Source: Rhodospirillales bacterium (GTDB lineage: Bacteria; Pseudomonadota; Alphaproteobacteria; CACIAM-22H2). Taken from it: a DNA stretch of 36,043 bases. Of the stretch, positions 16,700 to 24,559 are shown in pieces. The notes beneath the pieces were generated by a model. It ran no database searches, was not told the origin of the DNA, and was given only the letters and a program-made list of their open reading frames with translations. The stretch covers positions 1-36,043 of the forward strand of contig JAEUKX010000083.1 in NCBI GenBank assembly GCA_016794025.1. The letters are read 5' to 3'. The position numbers and the translations under genes are program-made. Numbering within the stretch: the stretch's first letter is position 1; each line of letters begins with the position of its first letter.

Positions 16700-17460
16700 C
16701 CCAGGACCTCGCCGCTGGCGTCCATGCGCAGCGAATAGCGCGTCATGTCCGCGCGGTTGATCGAGCGCCCGCACGTCACCGGGCGGCCGTTGCGGTCGTA
16801 GACGACGAAGTGCTGCGTCAGGATCGGCGTGCCGGGCGGCATCAGCAAAAGCTCGACCTCCTCCGATCCGGACAGGCCGCCTTCGATATTCATGCGCACA
16901 TGGTCGAACGACACCGAGCGCGCGAGCGAACGGTAGATGCCCGTGCGCGCATCCTCGCGCCCGACGCGCCCGGCATAGGCGGCCGGCACGAAGCGCCAGT
17001 CGATCGCGATGGGGGCAAGGCTCGTCGAGCGCAGCCGCTTGATCGACAGGATTTCGGCGCCGGGATCGATGCCGAGATCGTCGGCGACGTCGGGGGCCGC
17101 ACCCACGCGCTCGAAGACGAGCAGCGAGATGTGCATGCGCTCGTCGTTGCCCCATTTCTTGGAGAGGTTGCGGCCGAGCTGCAGCCGTTCGTCGACCTTG
17201 CGGCCGACCACGCGCGTGCCCGCGCCGCGCGTGCGGCGCAGGTAGCCCGCCTCGACCAAGTCGGCGAGCGCGCCGCGCAGCGTGACGCGCGAGACGCCGA
17301 AAAGCTCGGTCAGCTCGTCCTCGGTGTGGAACATCCGCTCGGGGTCCGGCCACGAATTGACGATCGTCATCAGCCGGCTGCGGACCTGGATGTAGAGCGG
17401 GATCGGCGATCGGCGATCGACCGAGTAGATTGGCGGCCGCTTGCGGGACTTCCGTTTCAT
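16696..17460 (-). CDS. GntR family transcriptional regulator with UTRA domain (HutC type)
   Basis: 254 aa. The N-terminal winged helix-turn-helix is at about 14-85 (PIPLYIQVRSRLMTIV, DELTELFGVSRVTLRGALADLVEAGYLRRTRGAGTRV). The effector-binding UTRA domain follows (about 105-245: ILSIKRLRSTSLAPIAIDWRFVPA, PILTQHFVVYDRNGRPVTCGRSINRADMTRYSL). Such regulators are repressors released by a small metabolite. The frame is open upstream, but the ATG at 17460 begins just before the wHTH. It is the last gene of the pepF-GT41 leftward unit (43 nt after the GT41 stop) and ends convergently on the TPR gene, sharing the palindromic CTAG. The target is unknown; the divergent dehydratase/M20 promoter region is a reasonable candidate. 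Confidence 0.92.
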   Translation of the reverse strand: MKRKSRKRPPIYSVDRRSPIPLYIQVRSRLMTIVNSWPDPERMFHTEDELTELFGVSRVTLRGALADLVEAGYLRRTRGAGTRVVGRKVDERLQLGRNLSKKWGNDERMHISLLVFERVGAAPDVADDLGIDPGAEILSIKRLRSTSLAPIAIDWRFVPAAYAGRVGREDARTGIYRSLARSVSFDHVRMNIEGGLSGSEEVELLLMPPGTPILTQHFVVYDRNGRPVTCGRSINRADMTRYSLRMDASGEVLG

Positions 17461-17503
17461 GCCCCCGCAGGCTAGCCGCACGCCCGCAAAAGTTGAAGAA
17501 AAT

Positions 17504-19816
17504 TCAGCCGAGCGGACGGCCCGCGCGCGTCGGCGTCCGCGGTACGCGCCAGACCGCGCGGTAGGCCCGCTCGACATGGCGCATCCAGCGCGCCGGCCGG
17601 CAGGTGGTCGAGGCGGCAAGCCGGCCGCGCAGCGCCCGGCGCAGCGCGGCCCGGCGCGCCGGATCGGCCGCCAGCGCGGCGACGGTATCGACATATTCCG
17701 CCGCGTCCGCCGCGCACAGGTCGCCGAGCCCGACGCGGCGCAGGATCGCGGTCGCCCAGCGCGCGACCATCGTGCGGCCGACCAGCGTGACGACCGGGAC
17801 CCCCATCCACAGCGCCTCGAAGGTCGTCGTCGAGCCGTTGAAGGGGAACGGATCGAGCGCGATATCCACCTCGTCATAGGCCGCAAGATGCCCGGCCGCG
17901 TCCGCCGGCGGCGGGCGGAAGCGCACGCGCGCCAGGTCGACGCCGCGCGCGGCGAAGGGGGCCCGCACCCGCGCGACAAGGTCGGGATCCTCGAACGCGC
18001 GCTGGAAGCCCAGCGTCAGCGTCGCTTCAGGCAGCCGGGCGAGCACCTCGGCCCACAGCGCCAGCGTCGCGCCGTTGAGCTTGACGGGGTTGCTGAACGA
18101 GGCGAGCGCAAGTGCCGCGCCGGCCGGGCGCGGCCGGGGTTCCGGCACGCCTTCGGGCGGAAGGTTCACGTACTGGCAGGGCAGCCGCACGACGCGCTCG
18201 GCGAACGGCTCGGCCGAGACGCGCGGCACGAGGGCCGCGTCGGCGAAAAGATAGTCGGTCTCCGGCAGGCCGCTCGTCGCGCAGTCGCCGAAGCTGACGA
18301 CGACCGGGGCCGGATTGTGCAGCGCCAGCGTCGGCCGGTTGCGGTCGAAATGCCCGGCATAGATCACGAGGATGTCGATGCCGTCGGCCCGGATCGCCGC
18401 GGCAAGGTCGCGGTCGGTCAGCGCGTGCGCCTGCCGCCAGCCGTCGGCGAGCGCCCGGAAGCGCGCGCCCGTCGCGTCCTCGACCGGTGCCAGGCTGTAG
18501 CCGTAGGCCTCGAAGCGCGCGCGGTCGCGGCATTCGAACAGCGGCAGCAGGCAGTTTGCCGCCGGGTGGGCGCGGAAATCGGCCGAGACATATCCCACGC
18601 GCAATTTCGCGCGCGGACCGCGCGGCGGGCGCGCGGGCACCGGCCCGAGCCCCCCGCGCACGTGGCGGGAATAGGCCATGTGGCTTGCCGCGAAGCTCTC
18701 GGGCGTGGCCGCCGGGTCGTAGAGTTCGATCGCGATCAGGTTCTGCGCGGCATCGCGCACGCCGCCGCGCACCGCAAGGCCGACAAGTTCGCGCGCCATC
18801 GCGAAATCGTCGAACGCCAGAAGGAACGGCCCCACCGTCGCCGCGCAGGGCGCCAGCCGCGACATCGTGCCGGTCCCGAATTCGGGTTCGCCCGCCGCGC
18901 GCCGCCGCCCGGCCGCCTCGAGAACCGCCTGCAGGCGCGCGCGCAGGTCGCCGAACGGCATGTCGCCGGCCGGCGCGCCCGCATAGGCAAGGCAAGCCCG
19001 CATATAAAGGCGCACAGCCCGCGACATCTCGCGCCGCGCCATGGCGAGGGCGGCGTCGAAGGTCAGGATATCGCCCGGTGAAGCCGCATCGGCCCGCACG
19101 CTCTCGGCGAGTGCGGAAGCCTCGTCGAGCCGCCCGTCGCCGATCAGGATCTGCCCCAGCGCGATGAACGCGCCCGGATGGCAGGGTGCCAGGGCAAGGC
19201 ACGCGCGCGCGGCGGCTTCGGCCCCCGCGCGGTCGCCCACGCCCAGCCGCATGACCGCAAGCCCGCTCCACGAATCCGCCCCCGGCCCGGCCGCGTGCGC
19301 GCGCTCCATCGCCGCGAGCGCGCCCGCCGGATCGCCCGACGCCACAAGAAGGTTGGCCAGCGCGAAGTGCGCGGACGCAAGATCGGGCTTGCAGCGGATC
19401 GCGTCCGTCAGCGCCCGCCGGGCCCCGGCCATGTCGCCCTGCTCCTGCAGGACAAGGCCAAGCCCGTAGGGCCCGCCATACCAGTCGGGCGCCAGCGCCG
19501 CGAGCTTGGCGTAGGAGATGCGCGCGGCATCGAGCGCACCGGTCTGGCGCTGCACGTCCGCGAGGTTCTGGAGCGCGCCCGTGAACTGCGGGGCCGCCGC
19601 CACGGCGCGCGAAAGCATGTCGAGGGCCGCCGCCGGATTGCCGCGCTGGTGCTGGGCAAGCCCGCCGAGATTGAGCCCGTCGACATTGCCGGGATCGAGC
19701 GCCAGTGCCGCCGCATATTCGCCAAGCGCCGCGTCGAGCCGTCCGGCCCGGTGATGCTCGAGCCCGCGCGCGATCGCCGCGGCGGCCTCGCCGGCGGGGG
19801 AGCCGGTCGCGGTCAA
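17504..19816 (-). CDS. TPR-repeat protein with GT41 (O-GlcNAc transferase-like) domain, second copy
   Basis: 770 aa from a TTG at 19816, whose TTGA overlaps the stop of pepF. Residues 10-270 contain degenerate TPR units (LEHHRAGRLDAALGEYAAALALDPGN, YGLGLVLQEQGDMAGARRALTDAIRCKPD). Residues 270-400 are helical without a named fold. The GT41 domain follows: LRVGYVSADFRAHPAANCLLPL with His417, IYAGHFDRNRPTLALHNPAPV, LASFSNPVKLNG with Lys579, and IALDPFPFNGSTTTFEALWMGVPVVTLVG. The catalytic His and the nucleotide Lys are kept, so activity is expected. Unlike the copy at 3264-5396, its TPRs are diverged and do not form a DNA repeat. The acceptor is unknown; tight coupling to an oligopeptidase is notable. 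Confidence 0.92.
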   Translation of the reverse strand: MTATGSPAGEAAAAIARGLEHHRAGRLDAALGEYAAALALDPGNVDGLNLGGLAQHQRGNPAAALDMLSRAVAAAPQFTGALQNLADVQRQTGALDAARISYAKLAALAPDWYGGPYGLGLVLQEQGDMAGARRALTDAIRCKPDLASAHFALANLLVASGDPAGALAAMERAHAAGPGADSWSGLAVMRLGVGDRAGAEAAARACLALAPCHPGAFIALGQILIGDGRLDEASALAESVRADAASPGDILTFDAALAMARREMSRAVRLYMRACLAYAGAPAGDMPFGDLRARLQAVLEAAGRRRAAGEPEFGTGTMSRLAPCAATVGPFLLAFDDFAMARELVGLAVRGGVRDAAQNLIAIELYDPAATPESFAASHMAYSRHVRGGLGPVPARPPRGPRAKLRVGYVSADFRAHPAANCLLPLFECRDRARFEAYGYSLAPVEDATGARFRALADGWRQAHALTDRDLAAAIRADGIDILVIYAGHFDRNRPTLALHNPAPVVVSFGDCATSGLPETDYLFADAALVPRVSAEPFAERVVRLPCQYVNLPPEGVPEPRPRPAGAALALASFSNPVKLNGATLALWAEVLARLPEATLTLGFQRAFEDPDLVARVRAPFAARGVDLARVRFRPPPADAAGHLAAYDEVDIALDPFPFNGSTTTFEALWMGVPVVTLVGRTMVARWATAILRRVGLGDLCAADAAEYVDTVAALAADPARRAALRRALRGRLAASTTCRPARWMRHVERAYRAVWRVPRTPTRAGRPLG

Positions 19817-21597
19817 CCGATCGTCTCGAGCTCGTCGATGAAGCCCTCGACGACCTTCAGCCCCTCGCGCCAGAAATTCGGGTCGGCCGCGTCGAGCCCG
19901 AAGGGTGCAAGCAGCTCCTTGTGGCGTTTCGATCCGCCCGCGCGCAGCATGTCGAGATATTTCTGCGCGAAGCCTTCCGGCGCGCGGCGGTAGAGCGCGT
20001 AGAGCGAGTTCACGAGGCAGTCGCCGAACGCGTAGGCGTAGACGTAGAACGGCGTATGGACGAAGTGCGGGATATAGCTCCAGTACCACGCATATTCGCC
20101 GTCGTAGCGGAAGGCGGGGCCGAGGCTCTCGCGCTGCACGTCCATCCAGATCTCGCCGATGCGCTCGGGCACCATCTCGCCGCCGCGCCGCTCGTCGTGC
20201 AGGCGCCGCTCGAACTCGCAGAAAGCGACCTGGCGCACGACGGTGTTGAGCATGTCCTCGACCTTGCCCGCCAGCATCGCCTTGCGGCGCGAAGGCTCCT
20301 TGGCGCCGTCGAGCAGCTTGCGGAAGGTCAGCATCTCGCCGAAGACCGACGCGGTCTCGGCCAGCGTCAGCGGCGTGTCGGCAAGCAGGTGCCCCTGCCC
20401 CGCCGCCATCACCTGATGAACGCCATGCCCCAGCTCGTGGGCGAGCGTCATCACGTCGCGCGTCTTGCCCTGGAAATTGAGCAGCAGGTAGGGGTGCGCC
20501 GAGGGCACGGTCGGGTGCGCGAAGGCGCCGGGCGCCTTGCCGGGCCGCACGCCCGCGTCGATCCACGCATTGTCGAAGAAGCGCTTGCCGGTGGCGGCCA
20601 TGTCCTTCGAGAAATCGCCGTAGGCCTCGATCACCGTGTCGCGCGCGCGCGACCAGTCGAAGCTCTCCTCGTCGGCCTGCGGCAGCGGCGCGTTGCGGTC
20701 CCAGTAGTCCATCCTGTCGACGCCGAACCACTTGGCCTTGAGCGCGTAGTAGCGGTGCGAAAGCCGCGGATAGGAATCGCGCACGGCGGCGATCAGCGCC
20801 TCCACCACCTCGTCCTCGACGCGGTTGGCGAGGTTGCGCGAGGAGATCGGGCGCGGATAGCTGCGCCACTTGTCCTCGATCTCCTTGTCCTTGATGAGCG
20901 TATTGGTGATCAGCGCGAAAAGGCGCGAATTGTCGCCCAGCGTCTTGCCCACGGCCTTGGCCGCCGCCTTGCGCACCTTGCCGTCGCGGTCGGACAGCAG
21001 GTGCAGCGCCTCCGCCGAGGTGAGCTTCTTGCCGTCCACGTCGAAGCGCAGGCCCGCCATCGTCTCGTCGAAAAGGCGCGTCCACGCGGCACGTCCCGCG
21101 ACGTATTTCTCGTGCAGCAGCTTTTCCATGTCGTCGGCAAGCTGGTGCGGGCGGAAGGCGCGCAGGTCGCGCAGCCACGGCGCGTACTTCGCCAGCGCCG
21201 GGTCGGCGAGCTTCGCCTCGAGATCGGCGTCCGCAAGCCGGTTCAGTTCGAGCGCGAAGAAGAGCGTGTGCGAGGAGATCGCGTTCACGCGCTCCTGGAT
21301 GCCCTGGTAGAATTTCGCGATCGCCGGGTCGGCCTGGTCGGCCGCATAGGTGAGGTCGGCGAAGCTCGTCATGCGGGCAAGCCGCTCTTCCAAGGCCTCG
21401 TAGGCGGCCACGGCCGCCCCCAGCGCCTTGCCGTCGAGGCCCGCGAGCTTCTCGGCATATTTCAGGGCGAACGCCTTGGCGTCCGCTTCGGCCGCGTCGA
21501 GCGCCTTGGCCAGTTCGGGCGAATCCCGGCCCGGAAACAGGTCGGCAAGGTTCCAGACGGGCAGTTCGGCGGTCGCGGCGGCGGTTTTCAGGGGCAT
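19813..21597 (-). CDS. pepF: Oligoendopeptidase F (M3 metallopeptidase)
   Basis: 594 aa, full length for PepF/M3B. The zinc motif HELGH is at 387-391 (TLAHELGHGVHQVMA), with the third ligand Glu414 in LAETASVFGEML. Upstream are the PepF_N helical segments (LARMTSFADLTYAADQADPAIAKFYQ) and the conserved GVRPGKAPGAFAHPTVPSAHPYLLLNFQGKTRDVMTLAHE block. It has no signal peptide, so it degrades short cytoplasmic peptides. The ATG at 21597 is close to the divergent acyl-CoA synthetase. The stop overlaps the TTG of the GT41 gene (TTGA), so peptide hydrolysis and glycosyl transfer are encoded on one coupled message. Confidence 0.95.
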   Translation of the reverse strand: MPLKTAAATAELPVWNLADLFPGRDSPELAKALDAAEADAKAFALKYAEKLAGLDGKALGAAVAAYEALEERLARMTSFADLTYAADQADPAIAKFYQGIQERVNAISSHTLFFALELNRLADADLEAKLADPALAKYAPWLRDLRAFRPHQLADDMEKLLHEKYVAGRAAWTRLFDETMAGLRFDVDGKKLTSAEALHLLSDRDGKVRKAAAKAVGKTLGDNSRLFALITNTLIKDKEIEDKWRSYPRPISSRNLANRVEDEVVEALIAAVRDSYPRLSHRYYALKAKWFGVDRMDYWDRNAPLPQADEESFDWSRARDTVIEAYGDFSKDMAATGKRFFDNAWIDAGVRPGKAPGAFAHPTVPSAHPYLLLNFQGKTRDVMTLAHELGHGVHQVMAAGQGHLLADTPLTLAETASVFGEMLTFRKLLDGAKEPSRRKAMLAGKVEDMLNTVVRQVAFCEFERRLHDERRGGEMVPERIGEIWMDVQRESLGPAFRYDGEYAWYWSYIPHFVHTPFYVYAYAFGDCLVNSLYALYRRAPEGFAQKYLDMLRAGGSKRHKELLAPFGLDAADPNFWREGLKVVEGFIDELETIG

Positions 21598-21612
21598 GGG
21601 CGGTTCCGGCTC

Positions 21613-21643
21613 TTGTCGGGAAATGCGTCCATAAGCATATAAG
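21613..21643 (+). promoter_or_regulatory. Candidate promoter for the acyl-CoA synthetase operon
   Basis: TTGTCG (21613-21618) and TATAAG (21638-21643) are 19 nt apart, with a predicted start near 21650 and the ATG at 21692. The AT-rich CATATAAG core stands out from the GC-rich surroundings. The spacer is slightly long. Confidence 0.35.
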
Positions 21644-21664
21644 TCGAACGGACCGGCGCGCCAA
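21636..21664 (-). promoter_or_regulatory. Candidate promoter for the pepF operon, overlapping the divergent one
   Basis: On the minus strand TTGGCG (21664-21659) and TATATG (21641-21636) are 17 nt apart, leading into pepF (ATG 21597). The -10 uses the same AT-rich core as the rightward promoter, so the two could exclude each other. Confidence 0.35.
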
Positions 21665-21691
21665 GCGCCGGCAGGGAGACGCCGCAGGCCG

Positions 21692-23437
21692 ATGTTCGAT
21701 TACGCAAGCTGCCCCAGTCTGGTGCGCATGTTCCTCGATACCGCCGCGCGCGAGGGTGTCCGGCCCTATCTGGTCGCGCGGGAGGACGCCGGCTGGAAGG
21801 AATGGTCGTGGGCCGAAGTCGAGCGGCAGGTGCGCCTGCTTGCCCGCGGACTTGCAGCACTGGGCGTCAAGCGCGGCGATCGCATCGCGCTGGTGGCCGA
21901 GAACCGCCCGGAATGGATCGTGGCCGACCTCGCCATCATGGCGGCGGGCGCGATCACGGTGCCGGCCTACACGACCAACACGGTCGAGGACCACCGCTAC
22001 ATCTTCTCGAACGTGCAGGCGCGCGGCGTCATCGCGTCGGGGGCGGCGCTGGCGAAGAAGTCGATCGAGGCGGCGCGCCAGTCCGGCCCGCAATGCGGCT
22101 TCGTGATCGCCATCGAACCCCCGGCGCTGGAACAGCACGCGGGCGTCGACGTGCATGCGTGGGCCGACGTGCTGGCGATGGGCGCCGCCGGCCCCGACAC
22201 GGTCGACGCGACTGTGGCCGCGCTGGGCCGCGGCGACGTGGCGTGCGTCATCCACACGTCGGGCACGGGCGGCGCCCCGCGCGGCGTGATGCTCTCGCAC
22301 GGCGCGATCCTGACGAATGCCGAGGGCGCGGCCGAGGTGCTGAAGCTCCTCGAGCCCACCCGCGAGCGCTTCCTGAGCTTCCTGCCGTTGTCGCATTCCT
22401 ACGAGCACACCGTCTCGCTGGGCTTCGCCACCTCGATCGGCGCGGAAATCTGGTTTGCCGAGAGCCTCGAGAAGCTGTCGCAGAACATGCAGGAGGTCCG
22501 CCCGACAATCATGACGGCGGTCCCGCGCCTCTACGAAAGCATCCGCCAGCGCATCGCGCAGGGCCTGAAGCGCGAGAAGAAGTTGAAGCAGTGGCTGTTC
22601 GCGAAGACGGTCGAGCTCGGCACGAAGCGCTACGAGGGCGCGGCATTTGGTCCGCTCGACGCGCTTCTCGACGCGATCCTCGAACGCCTCGTGCGCGCCA
22701 AGGTGCGCAACCGCTTCGGCGGCCGGCTGAAGGCGTTCGTCTCGGGCGGGGCCGCGCTCAATCCGGAGATCGGCGTCTTCTTCCATGCGCTGGGCGTGCG
22801 CGTGCTGCAGGGCTACGGCCAGACGGAGGCCGCCCCCGTCATCGCCTGCAATCGCCCGTTCGAGGAGCGCATGGACACGGTCGGTCCGCCGCTGCCGGGC
22901 GTCGAGGTGAAGATCGCGCCCGACGGCGAGATCCTCGTGCGCGGCGGCCTCGTGATGAACGGCTACTGGAACGACCCGGAGGGGACCGCGCGCACCATCG
23001 TCGACGGGTGGCTGCACACGGGCGACGTGGGCGAGATCGACGCCGCGGGCCGCATCCGCATCACCGACCGCAAGAAGGACTTCATCAAGAATTCCGGCGG
23101 CGACATGGTCGCGCCCGCGAAGGTGGAAGGCACGCTGCTGCTCGAGCCCGAAATCGCGCAGGCCGTCGTCACCGGCGACGGGCGGCCCTATCTGGTGGCG
23201 CTTGTCGTGCCCAACGCCGAACTTGCGGCCGGATCGCCCGCGGCCGCGCGCGTGGCGGTCGAACGCGCGGTCGAGCGTGCCAACGCCAGGCTGCCGCTGC
23301 CCGAGCGCGTTCGAAAATTCGCGCTGGCGCCGGCCCCCTTCACCATCGAGAATGGCCAGATGACGCCAACCCTGAAGATCCGCCGGCACATTGTCCGGCA
23401 GGTCCATGCCGACGTGCTGGAGGGACTTTACCGATGA
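21692..23437 (+). CDS. AMP-forming acyl-CoA synthetase (long-chain fatty acid-CoA ligase type)
   Basis: 581 aa of the ANL adenylating superfamily. The phosphate loop is TSGTGGAPRGVMLSH (near residue 189), with Arg where Lys is usual. Then come PLSHSYEHT, GYGQTEAAPVIACN, WLHTGDVGEID, the hinge DRKKDFIKNSGGDMVAP, and the catalytic lysine Lys562 in GQMTPTLKIRR. It activates a fatty or related carboxylic acid with ATP and joins it to CoA. There is no transmembrane segment; it is probably peripherally membrane-associated as in FadD. Its stop overlaps the ATG of the BON lipoprotein by 4 nt (ATGA), making it the first gene of a four-gene rightward unit. Acyl chain length unknown. Confidence 0.94.
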   Translation: MFDYASCPSLVRMFLDTAAREGVRPYLVAREDAGWKEWSWAEVERQVRLLARGLAALGVKRGDRIALVAENRPEWIVADLAIMAAGAITVPAYTTNTVEDHRYIFSNVQARGVIASGAALAKKSIEAARQSGPQCGFVIAIEPPALEQHAGVDVHAWADVLAMGAAGPDTVDATVAALGRGDVACVIHTSGTGGAPRGVMLSHGAILTNAEGAAEVLKLLEPTRERFLSFLPLSHSYEHTVSLGFATSIGAEIWFAESLEKLSQNMQEVRPTIMTAVPRLYESIRQRIAQGLKREKKLKQWLFAKTVELGTKRYEGAAFGPLDALLDAILERLVRAKVRNRFGGRLKAFVSGGAALNPEIGVFFHALGVRVLQGYGQTEAAPVIACNRPFEERMDTVGPPLPGVEVKIAPDGEILVRGGLVMNGYWNDPEGTARTIVDGWLHTGDVGEIDAAGRIRITDRKKDFIKNSGGDMVAPAKVEGTLLLEPEIAQAVVTGDGRPYLVALVVPNAELAAGSPAAARVAVERAVERANARLPLPERVRKFALAPAPFTIENGQMTPTLKIRRHIVRQVHADVLEGLYR

Positions 23438-24006
23438 TCCGCAAGCGCACCGCCCTTGCCCTGCTTGCCGCCCTTGCGCTTTCCGCCTGCGGCGCGCCGC
23501 CCGGCGTTTCGACCGTGGCGCGGCTCGCGACCGAGGACCGCACGGCCTCGCAGATCACCGACGACAACCGCATCCTGCTCGCGTTCAACAAGGCCGTGGC
23601 AAGCGAGAGTGCCGCCCTGTTCCGCGACGTGTCGACGGACGTCTATGTGGGCCGCGTGATGCTGACCGGTGCGGTGGCGCAGCCCGCGGGCAAGACGCGC
23701 GCGGTGGCACTCGCCAGGGGCGTGGAAGGCGTGCGCGAGGTCGTCGACGAGATCCAGGTGACGAGCCAGGGCGGCTTCGCGGCCACGGCCAACGATCTTG
23801 TCGTGGAACAGAAGATCGGCGTGAAGCTGCTGGCGGAATCGGGCGTCAAGTCGGTCAACATGCGCTGGCGGTGCGTCAACGGCACGGTCTACCTGTTCGG
23901 GCGCGCGCACACGGCCGCGGAATCCGCCAAGGCGGTCGAGGTCGTGCGCGGCATCGAGGACGTGAAGCGCGTGGTCAACCACCTGCGGGTCCAGCCGCTC
24001 TCTTGA
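23434..24006 (+). CDS. BON-domain outer-membrane lipoprotein (DolP/OsmY-like)
   Basis: 190 aa. The N-terminus is a lipoprotein signal with lipobox LSAC (Cys19) after a hydrophobic ALALLAALAL. Two BON domains follow (about 48-115 with STDVYVGRVMLTGAV and VREVVDEIQV; about 121-188 with NMRWRCVNGTVYLFGRAHTAAESAKAVEVVRGIEDVKRVVNHLRV). This is the arrangement of E. coli DolP (YraP), which binds anionic phospholipids at the outer membrane and helps envelope integrity. Residue 21 is Ala, not Asp, so outer-membrane sorting is expected. It overlaps the synthetase upstream (ATGA) and the GNAT gene downstream (TTGA). Confidence 0.9.
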   Translation: MIRKRTALALLAALALSACGAPPGVSTVARLATEDRTASQITDDNRILLAFNKAVASESAALFRDVSTDVYVGRVMLTGAVAQPAGKTRAVALARGVEGVREVVDEIQVTSQGGFAATANDLVVEQKIGVKLLAESGVKSVNMRWRCVNGTVYLFGRAHTAAESAKAVEVVRGIEDVKRVVNHLRVQPLS

Positions 24007-24536
24007 ACCCGCTCGACATCCGCATCGAGACGGCCGACCTGCTGCTGCGCGCGCCCGCACCGGGCGATGCACCCGACATCGCGCGCTGGTGCGCGGACTG
24101 GGAGCTGGCGCGATGGACCGCGAACATCCCCCATCCCTACACGCTGACCGATGCCGAGCGCTTCGTTGCGGACGCGCGCCTCGCCATGGAAGAGGCGCGC
24201 ACGGTTTCCTTTGCCATCGAGACGTTGTCGGAACCGGGGCCCGTCATCGGCATGGTGAGCCTGATGCTCGACGCGCTGGGCGTGGAGGGCGACCTTGGCT
24301 GGTGGGTGGCGCCGCCCTGGCGCGGGCGCGGTTTTGCCACACAGGCGGCGCTTGCGATGGTCGATTTCGCGCGCGCGATGGGCGTGGCCCGCCTCACCGC
24401 CGGCACGCAGCCCGAAAACCTTCCCTCGCAGGGCGTCATCCGCCGGATCGGCATGCGCCCGGCCGGCCGCATGATGCGCGCGGCCCCGGCACGCGGCGCC
24501 CCGCGCGAGACGCTGGAATTCGTGTTGACGGGATGA
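24003..24536 (+). CDS. GNAT-family N-acetyltransferase (RimJ/RimL-like)
   Basis: 177 aa from a TTG at 24003 within TTGA, where the last A is shared with the stop of the BON gene. An ETADLLLRAPAPGDAPDIARW N-terminus, GWWVAPPWRGRGFATQAALAMVDFA with the acetyl-CoA pyrophosphate loop R-G-R-G-F-A, and TAGTQPENLPSQGVIRRIGMRPAGRM near the end are typical of RimJ/RimL-type acetyltransferases. These acetylate protein N-termini or small amines. The next Met is far into the domain, so the TTG start is well supported. Substrate unknown. It is third in the acyl-CoA synthetase unit and is followed after 23 nt by the hydrolase. Confidence 0.9.
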   Translation: MNPLDIRIETADLLLRAPAPGDAPDIARWCADWELARWTANIPHPYTLTDAERFVADARLAMEEARTVSFAIETLSEPGPVIGMVSLMLDALGVEGDLGWWVAPPWRGRGFATQAALAMVDFARAMGVARLTAGTQPENLPSQGVIRRIGMRPAGRMMRAAPARGAPRETLEFVLTG

Positions 24537-24559
24537 CCGGGCGGCTACACCCTTAGGGT

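Noticed and set aside
17401..17421. Heptamer repeat GATCGGC near the GntR start as an operator
   Set aside because: It lies inside the coding sequence, encodes part of DRRSPI, and is too short to separate from codon bias.
17504..23407. A 1,967-codon open frame on the minus strand
   Set aside because: It runs antisense through the acyl-CoA synthetase and out of frame through pepF before entering the real GT41 gene. Only the last 770 codons show domain structure; the rest is a GC-bias artefact.
24549..24559. ACCC-TTA-GGGT palindrome before the alpha/beta hydrolase gene
   Set aside because: Only 4-bp arms; likely chance next to the start codon.
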